Shown: positions 1 to 9,886, numbered from the stretch's first letter. The stretch is DNA of 64,000 nt from Desulfobacteraceae bacterium Eth-SRB2 (GCA_004193595.1 RPGQ01000044.1:1-64000), one strand, 5' to 3'. Translations and numbers: made by a program. The notes: generated by a model not told the origin, from the letters alone.

Positions 1-205
1 CTGAATGCGTTAAGCGCCTATATTCCGATCGGGAAAATACTACAGATTGAAGTTGGCCAGTCACCGATTAAAAAAAGGTGAGTGTCCAAAAATTACGCTT
101 AAAAATGCTCCTTTTTCCGAGGTCTGATAGATACTGAATTTTATAATTTTATGGATGTTCCAGAGGCCTCACGCGTTAGCCGTCCGTTCTAATAACAAAC
201 GTGAA

Positions 206-3200
206 TCAAACAATATCCTCGCCATATGTTGACAGAACCTCTATAAAGAAAGCGACTATCCTGAACTCGTCAGCTTCATCTGGAGGAATAACAATTTCCT
301 GATAATCAGGGTTTGCCGGTTTCAAAGTAATGCTTTCATGCTGCCAGCCAGCGTCCGGATCTACTCTCTTGGTAGAATGATACGCCTTAACCGTATAGCT
401 TGCTCCGGTATCCGGATCGAAAATATCTGCTTTCTGAGCAAGAACAATACGGCCGTTGCGGGTGCCGCCGACTTCAAAAGTAAAGAGACAATAGGCGCCA
501 TCCGGAATAACAGGTTCCATAGATTTCCCCTGCACCTGAGCCACAAACATTGGTGATGATAGTGCTCGTCTGGTAGTTAGCCCTTCCACCATGAACCATG
601 ATTCCGGCTCATAAGGAACAGCCGAATCCATGAACCCGCCGGCAGCAATACTTAGCGGATAAAAGGGGAGTACAGTGGTATATTTTTGCTCTTCCGTTGG
701 TTTATCAATGAACAATGTCAGCGGCTTTTCCTGATCCAGTTCAGGCAGGAGAAAAGAGTAATCTGACTCCGATAATGGTATTTGTAATTTGTCATAATAA
801 TCACTCAAATCCTGCACCATCTGCTCAATAATTTTATGATAATGATCAGTTGTGAGATTGTTGATGAGCTCTGGATCCATAGCAAGATAATTCAGGTCTT
901 TGCAGTGGTAGAAAAAGCGTTTTCTCTCAAATTTCTCAAATGGATTTCCAAGGAGACTGCGTTGAATATCTTTTGAATCCTTTATGAACTCCTGCCGGTT
1001 ATAAGGGCATTTTTCCCGTTCATTTTTCCCAACTTTTGTCAGCAGGTTCTGGTAAAACTGCTGGTAGAGTTCAAGCAAGTCTGGGAGAAAAGCCTCAAAA
1101 CGTTCATTTCTGATTTTAAAAAAACTGAGTAGAAATATTATTTTGTATGAAAATGTGTAATCGCGTTTTTCGAGGAACTCGTGAAAATCTGTGATCCTGG
1201 TTTCAGCAGTATGTTCTTTCAACCCCTGCTGTTTACGAATTTGTTCTACTTGCTGGGGATCAAAAAAATGAAGTTTTCTTCGGCCAAATGGGTACTGAAC
1301 ATCGGATGTAATTTTATTCTTGTGGAGCCATTGCCGCACTGTGCCTGTGGAAACAAAAAGCTCTCGTGCCAGCTGTTCTTCATTCAGAAATGAACCGTAC
1401 AACTCCTCAAAACTGAAAATATCCACCGGCTCAATCCGCCGCTCACCTTCGTAAAGGCCATCAAGGATTATGATCTCTTCTGTGAGGCTTTGCCAGTCCG
1501 GTTCAATCAGGTTTGCAAATGGCTGGTAATTGGGAATTCTGAACAGGGAATGCAAAGACATGGGCTGGAGTTTAGCCCCGTAATTATCAACAACATCGAT
1601 AACATATAAAGCCTCCTTACCCGGATGATTACGAAGTCCGCGGCCAAGCTGCTGGGTATAGAGTACCTTGGAAAAAGTAGGCCGGGCCATTACCATAATG
1701 GAAGTCTGCGGCGAATCCCATCCTTCGGTAAGGAGATCACAGGCGCATAGAAAGCGGGTCGTGCCCTCATTATAGGCTTTTTGTGCCTTGGCTGCATTTC
1801 TGCGATTTCTGCCATCAACTGCGGCAGCTGTTATCCCCTCTTTTTTCAAAAGATCTGCCATCCGCCTGGCGTGTTTTATATCAACGCAGAAAATAACCCC
1901 CTGCTTGTTCTCAAATTCATCACCAAAATACCGGTTTAATAGATCAGCAATAAGTTGGTCCCTTGAAGGAACAAGTAAAGTTTTTTGCAAATCATTTTTG
2001 ACAAATTCCCGCCCGTTGAATCGGACTTCAGAGAGATCAATATTTGATTTAGTCCGATAACAGCGGACAGGAGGGACAAGTCCTTGCCGAATGGCATCCT
2101 CCAGAGATAACTGAGGTTCGTACTCGCCAAATATTTTTTCAAGGCGCTGCTGATCAAAACGCTCCGGTGTGGCGGTAACGCCCAGCAGATGAGTGGGTCT
2201 GAAATGTTCGAGAATATTGCGAAGCCCGTGGGCAGCGGCATGATGAGCTTCATCTACAACAATATAATCGAAACGATCGGCGGGAATTTTATAGTAATGG
2301 CGATGCAGATAGGCGGTCGTCTGCACCAAAAAATCAGCCGTGTTTTCACTTATAATTTCATCAGAGGTGCTGTCCTGAAAATGGTAAGGCAGGCGAAGTT
2401 TAAATCGTGCCAGGGTTTGTTTCCGCAACTTTCTTGTGGGGACAATGACAAGTGCTTTCAGATCGGGATCATGTTCTTTTAGGCGAACGATATCTTCAAT
2501 GAAAATTTCTGTTTTGCCGGTTCCGGTGGGCAGGACAAGTAAAAATGTATTCAGACCGTTTTTTCTGGCCTTGCTCAATTGATCCAGCGCTTGCTCTTGG
2601 TGAGTTCGAAGAGTGAAGGCTGGACGGGTTAATTTAAAAACAGATTTGTCGAAAAAGGGCCTGGCATGCCCCATGAACCTGGAGAGTTCCAGGATAAATC
2701 GTTCCTTGTCCCGCATGCCGTTTAAAGACCAGCGCAAAACCTTGAAGCCATCTGCTACCAGAGAATTTTGTTTGAAAAGCTGGGAACGATATCTCTTGGC
2801 ACCGATTACCGCTGGATGATGAAAACTTTCACCATTGACCTCAATGGCAAACTTTACTGATTTTGCAAAAAGAGCATAATCGATATAGCGGGTGGTTCCG
2901 GCCAAATCGACATAGGCAAATTCACGATGTAACCCCATTCGAGCATGATCACCAAAAGCTTCAAAAAAACAGTCTTCGAAGGTGGCTTCCGGTAGTGTTG
3001 GATCAGGTTCCAGTTCTGCCCGATTGCCACCGAAGCGTTTGACATGTTCAGGATCACTCTCTCCGTCAAGGAACATAAGGATCTCCTGCTGAATGGCGTT
3101 AATAGGACTTGCCTGATCAAAGAGAAAGCGAAAGACCCGGTTATGAGTAGCCATTAATTCATTCTGCCTGATGGTGTAACTCACATAAGGATAGTCAGAA

Positions 3201-3352
3201 AGTTCACAGATTACGGTGTCAATAATAAGGCAGGTGTCATCTTCTTTCCGGAAAAAAATGAAGCCGGTATTTTCCCGGGCAAGTTCATCAAATCCAAGAT
3301 CAAAGAGATAAGATTGCAAATCCTTCTGAAAACAATGAGATTCATGCCCCAT
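206..3352 (-). CDS. Nuclease-helicase-HTH-S24 fusion protein (defence-type)
   Basis: 1048 residues. About residues 135-230 resemble a DUF559/Vsr-like endonuclease fold, with Asp158 and a Glu171-Val-Asn pattern. A superfamily II helicase follows: Walker A PTGTGK at 275-280, DEAH at 367-370, motif III GVTATPERF at about 391 and motif VI QQLGRGLR at about 567. Residues 655-680 look like a helix-turn-helix, and the C-terminal 110 residues match an S24/LexA-type peptidase (GKSMEP with Ser944; Lys989 a candidate general base). Its ATG overlaps the end of the upstream methyltransferase gene by 11 nt, so the two are probably translationally coupled. A role in phage or foreign-DNA defence is inferred from the architecture and neighbours. 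The helicase and S24 calls are firm; the nuclease call is moderate. Confidence 0.85.
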   Translation of the reverse strand: MGHESHCFQKDLQSYLFDLGFDELARENTGFIFFRKEDDTCLIIDTVICELSDYPYVSYTIRQNELMATHNRVFRFLFDQASPINAIQQEILMFLDGESDPEHVKRFGGNRAELEPDPTLPEATFEDCFFEAFGDHARMGLHREFAYVDLAGTTRYIDYALFAKSVKFAIEVNGESFHHPAVIGAKRYRSQLFKQNSLVADGFKVLRWSLNGMRDKERFILELSRFMGHARPFFDKSVFKLTRPAFTLRTHQEQALDQLSKARKNGLNTFLLVLPTGTGKTEIFIEDIVRLKEHDPDLKALVIVPTRKLRKQTLARFKLRLPYHFQDSTSDEIISENTADFLVQTTAYLHRHYYKIPADRFDYIVVDEAHHAAAHGLRNILEHFRPTHLLGVTATPERFDQQRLEKIFGEYEPQLSLEDAIRQGLVPPVRCYRTKSNIDLSEVRFNGREFVKNDLQKTLLVPSRDQLIADLLNRYFGDEFENKQGVIFCVDIKHARRMADLLKKEGITAAAVDGRNRRNAAKAQKAYNEGTTRFLCACDLLTEGWDSPQTSIMVMARPTFSKVLYTQQLGRGLRNHPGKEALYVIDVVDNYGAKLQPMSLHSLFRIPNYQPFANLIEPDWQSLTEEIIILDGLYEGERRIEPVDIFSFEELYGSFLNEEQLARELFVSTGTVRQWLHKNKITSDVQYPFGRRKLHFFDPQQVEQIRKQQGLKEHTAETRITDFHEFLEKRDYTFSYKIIFLLSFFKIRNERFEAFLPDLLELYQQFYQNLLTKVGKNEREKCPYNRQEFIKDSKDIQRSLLGNPFEKFERKRFFYHCKDLNYLAMDPELINNLTTDHYHKIIEQMVQDLSDYYDKLQIPLSESDYSFLLPELDQEKPLTLFIDKPTEEQKYTTVLPFYPLSIAAGGFMDSAVPYEPESWFMVEGLTTRRALSSPMFVAQVQGKSMEPVIPDGAYCLFTFEVGGTRNGRIVLAQKADIFDPDTGASYTVKAYHSTKRVDPDAGWQHESITLKPANPDYQEIVIPPDEADEFRIVAFFIEVLSTYGEDIV

Positions 3353-3926
3353 TATTTAACCTCAACACATAACCAAGCCATACATCGTTTGGGCGCAGTT
3401 TTGAGATCTGCCGGGAAAAATCAAGGATATAGAGGTTGTTTGTCTCAAAAATTTGTTCGATGTCCTCTCTTGACCATAAGGTAAAAACACGACCATCAGA
3501 GGAAATGGATGTGCCGTTACCTTCTTTCATGGTAATGAGGATTAAACCCCTTGGTACAAGGGCACGGCAGGTTGATCTGAGTATAGCTGACAAGTCTTCC
3601 TTTGGAAGATGAACCAAAGATCCTACAAAAGCAAGGGCTGAAAATTGAAGGTTAGAAAAATTATAGCGGTAAAAATTGCCTTCTATTACTGGGCAGTTGG
3701 CATGTTCTCGCGCCAGGCGGGCAAGATTGGGGGCCTGCTCAAAACCGGTTGGATGAAATCCCCGCGTAGCAAACCAAAGAAGGTCGCGGCCTGAGCCACA
3801 GCCAATATCAAGTATTGTTGCCTGCGGTTTAAGTACCCTGGTAAGAGGTTCGAGAAAAGCAGAGGGATCAATACCAACTGTGCAATCAAAGTATTGCTGG
3901 TGATTTTTTTCGTAAAAAGTACTCAA
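3342..3926 (-). CDS. Class I SAM-dependent methyltransferase
   Basis: 194 residues. Motif I is clear (ILDIGCGSGRD, about residues 38-48), followed by an acidic/aromatic FEQAPN region and an LVPRGLILI strand typical of small Rossmann methyltransferases. No N6-adenine (DPPY-type) or C5-cytosine (PC) signature is visible, so the substrate is unknown and DNA methylation cannot be claimed. The start appears to be TTG at 3926, with a weak AGGA about 10 nt upstream; no better ATG is near. It lies 54 nt after the truncated ATPase gene and overlaps the helicase gene, so it is part of the minus-strand operon. Confidence 0.8.
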   Translation of the reverse strand: MSTFYEKNHQQYFDCTVGIDPSAFLEPLTRVLKPQATILDIGCGSGRDLLWFATRGFHPTGFEQAPNLARLAREHANCPVIEGNFYRYNFSNLQFSALAFVGSLVHLPKEDLSAILRSTCRALVPRGLILITMKEGNGTSISSDGRVFTLWSREDIEQIFETNNLYILDFSRQISKLRPNDVWLGYVLRLNNGA

Positions 3927-3980
3927 AACTAAACAGTCCTGTTGCTATCGGTATCAATGAAAACTGTTACAATCAGGTGC

Positions 3981-5750
3981 CTATCCAGTTGTTGAACAAT
4001 TGAAGGCCTCTGAGATTCTTTCTATTTTTTTTAGATCCCTTTCTTTGCCGACCCAATAGCAGATTAACCCATCACTATCGGGACTGATGCAATTTTGGAA
4101 ATCAAGGGATTCTACTTTGTCGAGGTATTGCCTCTCAAAATACCGCAAAGTTCCAGTCTGATAGCTATGCCTTTGAACAACAAGGGGTCTCAATGGAAAA
4201 TATTCATTGAACAAATCAGCCAAAGAAACATTAAGGACGTGGGCCTGATCTGATAACTCCTTTTCGATATCAAAGTCTGACCCTTCCCATATTCTCAGCT
4301 CGTCTATTCTCTTTCTCCAGACTAAAAATCCCTTTTGGAGCAGCTTGTCAATAATTCCATCCCAGTGGGACAGTTCACCACTATCATCAGGATCATTGCA
4401 CATTGCAAGCGCTACGGTCTTGCGTGACGCTTTCAATGAACCTGTAGTTGAGATGAGGTTAAGTATCCCTATTGTCTTAAGAACCAACAAGGCATCAGGG
4501 TCAAGATGGCTGGCATCTGCAAGCCGGGACTGGATTTCGACCCACCTCTGGAACTGAGGTCTCAATGAAACTGACATCCCGGCAGATTCAACAAAATAGT
4601 CATATATCTTATGCAGCTTGAAACTCGGAGAGTTGTCTTTTGCAATAGCGGTTTGGTGCAAATAGGTAGTGAATGAGCCTGGCTCGCTGCTCGCTAAAAA
4701 CGTAAAAAGGGTGCGGTCGTTTTGTGAATACTTGGTGCAAAGTATAGGGAGCACGAGAGCTGAAAACGGATGCAGGGGATAGATAGAAGCCAAGTCATCT
4801 TTTGAGAAAGAGAAATCATATCCTGATAATGCTTTTTGCCATCGTCTTGTCCACCTAAGCACTGATGATCGGAAAAATCCTTTGCTTGATTGGTCTATCG
4901 CATGACCTATCAGCCGCATCATCCGATCAGAGGATTCAATGAAGGGAATATCTTCAAATCGGCCTTGAATCTTTGCCCATTCATTTCTTTGGGCTGATGC
5001 AAGACCGTATGCATAGTCTGTAAACGATTGGTGCAGCAGGCTGAATATGAATATGTTATGTCCATCCTTATTGGAAGGCAGCTCTGCAAGCTGCTGAAGG
5101 AGATAGAGATCATCCAATGATTGGTTCTGGGCGGAAAATTCGAGGTTTTTTCCGAGTTCATCAATAATCAATAGAATTCCAGCTTTAGATGCCTGAACCA
5201 ATTGTTCAATGGCTCGGATTAGGTGACTGTTCTCAATCACGGCACCTTTTTCGGCACTTGAATTCAATGAATTCAGCTCATTTAGGACATCTGGCTTTCT
5301 GCCTCTGGCATTCTGCCAAAAAATCGATGCTCCCCTATTTAAAGCCCTGATTATTGTTCTAATTATTGGTTCTCTCTGTGCTGTTGCTACAGCCCTTACC
5401 ATACCTGATTCTGGAAGCTTTCTTTTTATCTGCCTCAGCAAAGAATTCGAATCTTTTGTCTGTTTCAGAACCTGGATTGCATTTATTTGATTTTGGTCGC
5501 CTTTGGGAGAACATAACGCTGTCAGATAATTTGCAAAGGCAGACTTCCCGGTTCCATATGAGCCAGTCAATGTCCAGGCACGAACTGAATTCTGCAGGGA
5601 ATGAGCCCTCAAAAACCTCTCCATCCCATCCATAGCTCTTGATGTCGGGATATATCCTATCACACTGTCAGGGATCTCAATGTCGCGTTCAAGGTTTACA
5701 GATCTTGAATACCTGCGTTTTACCGAGACATAATCGGATAGAACTGGCAT
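3981..5750 (-). CDS. P-loop ATPase of a defence-type operon, probably C-terminally truncated
   Basis: 589 residues. Walker A GSYGTGKS is at about 63-70 and a hydrophobic Walker B LLIIDELG at about 193-200. The later QGRFEDIPF segment (about residues 254-262) recalls large ATPases of BREX-like and phosphorothioate-type defence loci. The start follows the DUF4007 stop by one nucleotide and has an AAGGA Shine-Dalgarno. The protein ends abruptly in what reads as the middle of a folded segment, and relatives in such loci are usually much longer as I recall, so loss of the C-terminus by deletion or rearrangement is likely. The exact family is not certain. Confidence 0.75.
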   Translation of the reverse strand: MPVLSDYVSVKRRYSRSVNLERDIEIPDSVIGYIPTSRAMDGMERFLRAHSLQNSVRAWTLTGSYGTGKSAFANYLTALCSPKGDQNQINAIQVLKQTKDSNSLLRQIKRKLPESGMVRAVATAQREPIIRTIIRALNRGASIFWQNARGRKPDVLNELNSLNSSAEKGAVIENSHLIRAIEQLVQASKAGILLIIDELGKNLEFSAQNQSLDDLYLLQQLAELPSNKDGHNIFIFSLLHQSFTDYAYGLASAQRNEWAKIQGRFEDIPFIESSDRMMRLIGHAIDQSSKGFFRSSVLRWTRRWQKALSGYDFSFSKDDLASIYPLHPFSALVLPILCTKYSQNDRTLFTFLASSEPGSFTTYLHQTAIAKDNSPSFKLHKIYDYFVESAGMSVSLRPQFQRWVEIQSRLADASHLDPDALLVLKTIGILNLISTTGSLKASRKTVALAMCNDPDDSGELSHWDGIIDKLLQKGFLVWRKRIDELRIWEGSDFDIEKELSDQAHVLNVSLADLFNEYFPLRPLVVQRHSYQTGTLRYFERQYLDKVESLDFQNCISPDSDGLICYWVGKERDLKKIERISEAFNCSTTG

Positions 5751-5751
5751 T

Positions 5752-6690
5752 TCATTTTCCTTTGCTAAAATAACGCTTTAATATGGCTTCCGATATTTCC
5801 AGTGGGTCTTTGGTATATGCGAATAGGACCATTCCTGCAGTATCGGTCAGAAATATTTCCTTGATTTTTTTTGCAACGTGCTCGATAGCTTCACTCAAAG
5901 AGCTCTCGGTCAGTTTAAAGATCTGACCTGGGCTGCCTGGATCATACAGCAACCTTGAAATGGATATGGTCCGGGCATCATCCTGAAAAGAGGATGCATA
6001 CTCCAGGCAAGTAGATACCACCATTTCTGGCGGCAAAGTCGGTTTGTTGCCGAAATTAAAAGCAAATCTTTTAGAACCTGAGTAAGCGGAAATCATACCT
6101 ATCTCTGTGAAGGGGCAGTCAAGCGAGTCCTCTTTCAGTGCCTTCGGACTATCTCTTTCAACATACATCCTTAAAAAACAATTTACATCTTTGTTCAGTG
6201 ATGAGTCATGAACTTTGTTATTTGGGAACCTTTGATTCTTGTATTCTTTAAGCGAAAAGAGCAGATCCTCTGCCGTAAAATCAATGCGGTTGAGTTCATT
6301 GAATGTGAAGTGCCATGCCGGAGTATGGCAAGGGGATTTGAACAGATTCCAGTGCAATAGCCACAAAGAGGCGGGATTTTCCAAGAAGGGGTCCCACCCA
6401 TCTTCCGTAAAGAGCTTTTCGGCAAATCGTGAGGGCCTGTGTACGTACTTGCCGTTATTTTTGATTTCGTCAACGATCTTGAAGGCTATACACCAGTATT
6501 TGATGGACTTCACCATGTTCTTGCCGACCCCTAAAACAACAGGGGCGGAATTTTTGGAAAAGACTCGATCATCATCAGCAGCCTTGTCAAAACCTTTTTT
6601 CAGCCAACCAAATCTCGGGTGAAAGGTCTCATGTCTCGCGAAAATTGGATGGATTACAGTTTCGTTATCTTTATTCTGTCCGTCTTCCAT
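5752..6690 (-). CDS. DUF4007-type protein
   Basis: 312 residues from ATG 6690, chosen because AAAGGAAG lies 5-6 nt upstream; a TTG 24 nt earlier also keeps the frame open. The N-terminus (HPIFARHETFHPRFGWL) matches what I recall of DUF4007, a domain found beside large ATPases and DNA-modification genes in defence islands. No catalytic motif is recognised. It is the first gene of the minus-strand operon, one nucleotide from the ATPase gene, behind a strong predicted promoter. A PAPS-reductase-like partner sometimes seen with this domain is absent here. Confidence 0.65.
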   Translation of the reverse strand: MEDGQNKDNETVIHPIFARHETFHPRFGWLKKGFDKAADDDRVFSKNSAPVVLGVGKNMVKSIKYWCIAFKIVDEIKNNGKYVHRPSRFAEKLFTEDGWDPFLENPASLWLLHWNLFKSPCHTPAWHFTFNELNRIDFTAEDLLFSLKEYKNQRFPNNKVHDSSLNKDVNCFLRMYVERDSPKALKEDSLDCPFTEIGMISAYSGSKRFAFNFGNKPTLPPEMVVSTCLEYASSFQDDARTISISRLLYDPGSPGQIFKLTESSLSEAIEHVAKKIKEIFLTDTAGMVLFAYTKDPLEISEAILKRYFSKGK

Positions 6691-6724
6691 GGCCGCTTCC
6701 TTTGATCTGAGCAAAATTTATTTT

Positions 6725-6753
6725 TTTATAAAATTTATAATAGCATTTGTCAA
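6725..6753 (-). promoter_or_regulatory. Sigma70-type promoter of the defence-like operon
   Basis: On the minus strand a perfect TTGACA (6748-6753) is followed by a 17-bp spacer and TATAAA (6725-6730). This predicts a start about 7 nt further on and a short leader to ATG 6690. It is the only near-consensus promoter seen for the four-gene operon. Confidence 0.6.
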
Positions 6754-6766
6754 CGAAAACCACAGT

Positions 6767-6807
6767 ATATTGTGTTCAATTCCTAATGTTTTCTACATAT
6801 TGTGTTC
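6767..6807 (-). promoter_or_regulatory. Helically phased direct repeats upstream of the promoter
   Basis: The 11-mer GAACACAATAT (minus strand) occurs perfectly at 6797-6807 and 6767-6777, exactly 30 bp apart, or about three helical turns. The inner copy ends 14 bp from the -35 box. The placement suggests an activator or cooperative repressor site; the protein is unknown. The rest of the gap to the next gene (6810-7245) holds no convincing gene. Confidence 0.4.
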
Positions 6808-7245
6808 TAAGATATGAATGGGGTCAAACCTCGATCAAACCTCGATCATTGATTAGTATAAATTATTATACGATATCAGGGTGTTGTTGACCACTTTTCC
6901 TATTTTTATTTGTTTATGTGACTTCTGGAACATCCTATATTCTTTCTGTCAAGCACAAAGTGTAAATTTTCAATAAACAAATTATTTCAATAAGATATAA
7001 GAACGGCTGATTTCCGGACGCACTTCTCCTTACAGTTTTTTAAAAAATTTTCGGCGAATCTCTCACATCGGCGAACTACGCATCTAATCGTTACGTCTAT
7101 CCGGCATACCCCGTCTAAACGGTGCTGCCAATCATTCCTTATCCAGATTGCAGAGTTCCAGAGAGAGGCCCAGGATTGTCCCTCCAGAGGTCGTATGCCC
7201 CAACGCCCATGCACGGGCTCTCTCGCCGAAATTTTAAATTCTCAT

Positions 7246-8172
7246 TCACTCATTTTTTAAACAATCCGAATTAAATGATTTGTTCTTCTTCATTAAAGTC
7301 CAGGCAACCACAAGCATTTTAGCAGCAATTTTCACCCTCATTTTGGTCTTGATGCCCTGCTCGCGTTCACGGCCTTGAAGTAATTTGGTGTAATATTGCA
7401 TAAAAACAAGATTATGGGTCGAAGCTACAAAAGCCGCCTGGTATAGACCATATCGCAAGGCTGCGTTGCCGCGCTTGGATATCTTTGGCACCACAGTATC
7501 GCTTTTCTTGCCACTACGCACAGCATTCAAATCATACCCGGCCATCTTCAAAACCTGCTTCCGATTTGCGAATCGATAAGGATTACCTATGGTGGCTAAA
7601 ACCAATGCCGATATATAGGGACCGAAGCCTGGAATCGTCAACAACAAACTGTATTCAGTAAAATCAAGACTTATTTTCTCAATCAAATCTTTTGTCTCTT
7701 CGATCCGTTTACCGACGGTCCTGAGCATATCGACAAGCATATGCGCTTCAAACTCATTTGCTTCACCCATTTCACAACCAACTGACTCACAGGCCAGATG
7801 ATGAATCTTGGCCAATCGCTTCAACTGGATGATTTTGCCTTTTCGCGCAGGCAGTGTCTTATAGAATTGATCAAATTCCATACCCGCTATCTCGCTTGGA
7901 TTCAAAAATTCGCGGATGATGTCTAAACTTTGACTCTCACATTGTTTATAAAACCGGTCCAGTTCAGGAAAGTATTTCGCTAACAGGTTGTTGCGGATGC
8001 GCATCTTTAGACTATGCTGCTCTTTTTTTAAACGTCTTCTGAGCGACATTAGCTCCCGCAGCTGTCTGATCTGAGGTGATGGTGTCTCATAAAACAGGCA
8101 TTTGCCCTGGGAGATTAAATCCGCAATATTAGCCGCACATTTGGTATCATGCTTATCCCAGCGCCCGTCCAA
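7246..8172 (-). pseudogene. IS110-family transposase, N-terminally truncated
   Basis: The 308 residues carry the C-terminal transposase half (IPGFGPYISALVLATIGNP, then NRKQVLKMAGYDL) and the central coiled region, but begin at the DKHDTKCAANIADL stretch, which is the end of the N-terminal DEDD nuclease domain. Roughly the first 90-110 residues expected for IS110 are missing, including the catalytic acidic residues. Upstream sequence switches to decayed DUF1016 DNA, so the element was broken by rearrangement and should be inactive. Confidence 0.8.
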
Positions 8173-8179
8173 AAGCTCA

Positions 8180-8526
8180 CGGTTTCTTTAAAGGGCAGCA
8201 ACAATTTTGCCGATATTTACGCGATGGCTCGCACTGTATTGGACCAAATATTTTGCTCCATACAGAAAGTCAAGAATCCAAATCCGGGAAATGGTATACA
8301 ACCATTACCATCAATGAAGAGAACCAGGGCTGGGGGTGTGACATCCTTGCCATAATGATCAAAGTCAATGCGCCGCCAAAGTACCGGAGGTATTAAAATT
8401 TCGACGTGACTGCGGAACGCATACGAAACTCATGTAGAGAATACCAAGATCCTATATCTTTTGGCTTTTCCCCTGACCCTGGATAAACTTCGCGTTCCGC
8501 GAGCGGGAGCTGGAGCGGGACAGATG
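8180..8526 (+). pseudogene. Decayed fragment of a DUF1016 (YhcG-type) nuclease gene
   Basis: Read on the plus strand, this stretch aligns piecewise with the minus-strand DUF1016 gene at about 9165-9550. Shared blocks include GCCGATATTTACGC, CAGAAAGTCAAGAATC, GGGCTGGGGGTGTGACATCC and CGCGAGCGGGAGCTGGAG, separated by small indels. It therefore forms an inverted, diverged partial copy that abuts the truncated IS110 gene. No continuous reading frame remains. The remaining DNA up to 8727 is AT-rich and shows no gene. Confidence 0.75.
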
Positions 8527-8727
8527 CGAAAACGCCGAACGGTGTTTAAGGGTTAATAAATTGCTTACCTTTATGCTATCAGGAGGTTATTTTTTGTCAA
8601 GAGAGATAATATATTTTTATTGTGTTATAATAAAGGGTTACGCATTTATCGCTTTAATATATAACGCCTATTAAATTATAAGTTCCGGCCTTAACCGTTT
8701 ATCTATAACGTCATTGACGATGTTGAT

Positions 8728-9886
8728 TCAATCCTTATCATCCCCCTCATTCTCATCTTGAAGACCAGCGGACAGCTCCGCCTCGATTTCCTCGATGGTC
8801 GGCAGGACGGATTTCAAGTTGTCCGGCAAGGCCCGGGTCAGTTCGTATTCGGAGATACCGATGGGTTTGTCCAGGCCGCGCAAGGCGTATTCCGCCAGCA
8901 CCCGTTTTTTGTCCTGGCAGAGGATCAGGCCGATGGTGGGGTTGTCCGTTTCATACCGATACTGATCGTCCACCACGTTGCAGTAAAAATTGATCTTGCC
9001 GGCGTATTCCGGCTTGAACGGGCCGATTTTCAGATCGACCACGACAAACGACCTGAGCCTTAGATGGTAAAACAGCAGATCCATGTAAAAATCTTCCTCG
9101 GCCACATTGAGGTGGACCTGCCGTCCGACAAAGGCAAAACCTGCGCCGAGTTCCAGCAGGAACCGTTCAAGGTGCTTGACCAGTCCCGCCTCCAGCTCCC
9201 GCTCGCGGAACGGTTTATCCAGGGTCAGAAAGTCAAAGATATAGGGATCTTTTAGGGTATCTCTGGCGAGTTTCGCATGCGGTTCCGGCAGTCGCATGTC
9301 GAAATTGGTCACCGCTGCGCCTTGGCGTTTATGGGCATTTGACTTGATCATTACGGCAAGGATGTCACACCCCCAGCCCTGCTCGATGCAGGCACGCATA
9401 TACCATTTCCGGATTTCCAGATTCTTGACTTTCTGTATGAGCAAAATATTGACGGTCCAAGACAGTGTGCGAGCCAATGCGTAAATATCGGCAACAGGCT
9501 GTTGCCCTTTTAAGGCATCTTGTCCCGCTCTCGATCTGCGGTCTGCCGTTGAATCGGGCAACAGCCTGTTGCCCAATTGCAAACAGCCCGGGATATTCCC
9601 GATAAAACTGTGTCATCAATTTTAAGTTGCGCTCGGAATACCCTTGCTGGTCGGACAATTCGCACTTTAGATCGGTTGCCAAACGCCTCAGGACGCCCGC
9701 CCCCCATCCCTCCATTTTTTGACGATCGACCAGTAATCCGCCAATATCCCAATAAAGGGCGAGAAGTTCAGTGTTGGCGACAGTCGCCAAGCGGTTTTGG
9801 GCCTTCCGGACACGACTTTTAATTTCGGACAAAAGGTCTTTGTAAAAGGGCGCTGCTATCGGAGCATTCGTATTGTTTTTAATCAT
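8728..9886 (-). pseudogene. DUF1016 / YhcG-type PD-(D/E)XK nuclease, frame-disrupted
   Basis: Two overlapping frames together make one DUF1016 protein. The N-terminal part (start ATG 9886 with GGAGG 7 nt upstream) holds the DUF1016_N helices through the FAIGQQAVARF motif. The C-terminal part (8728-9582) resumes at KGQQPVADIYAL and carries the nuclease-like domain (FYMDLLFYHLRLRSFVVVDLK, with Asp and Asp-Leu-Lys). The switch falls near 9500-9560, where GGGCAACAGGCTGTTGCC and GGGCAACAGCCTGTTGCC are repeated about 60 bp apart, suggesting a small duplication that put the halves out of frame. The family is linked to defence and accessory regions. Confidence 0.75.

Noticed and set aside
6987-7214. 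Open frame of 75 codons, minus strand
   Set aside because: Unusual composition rich in Arg and Trp, no ribosome site and no family recognised; it sits in a rearranged spacer and reads like chance.
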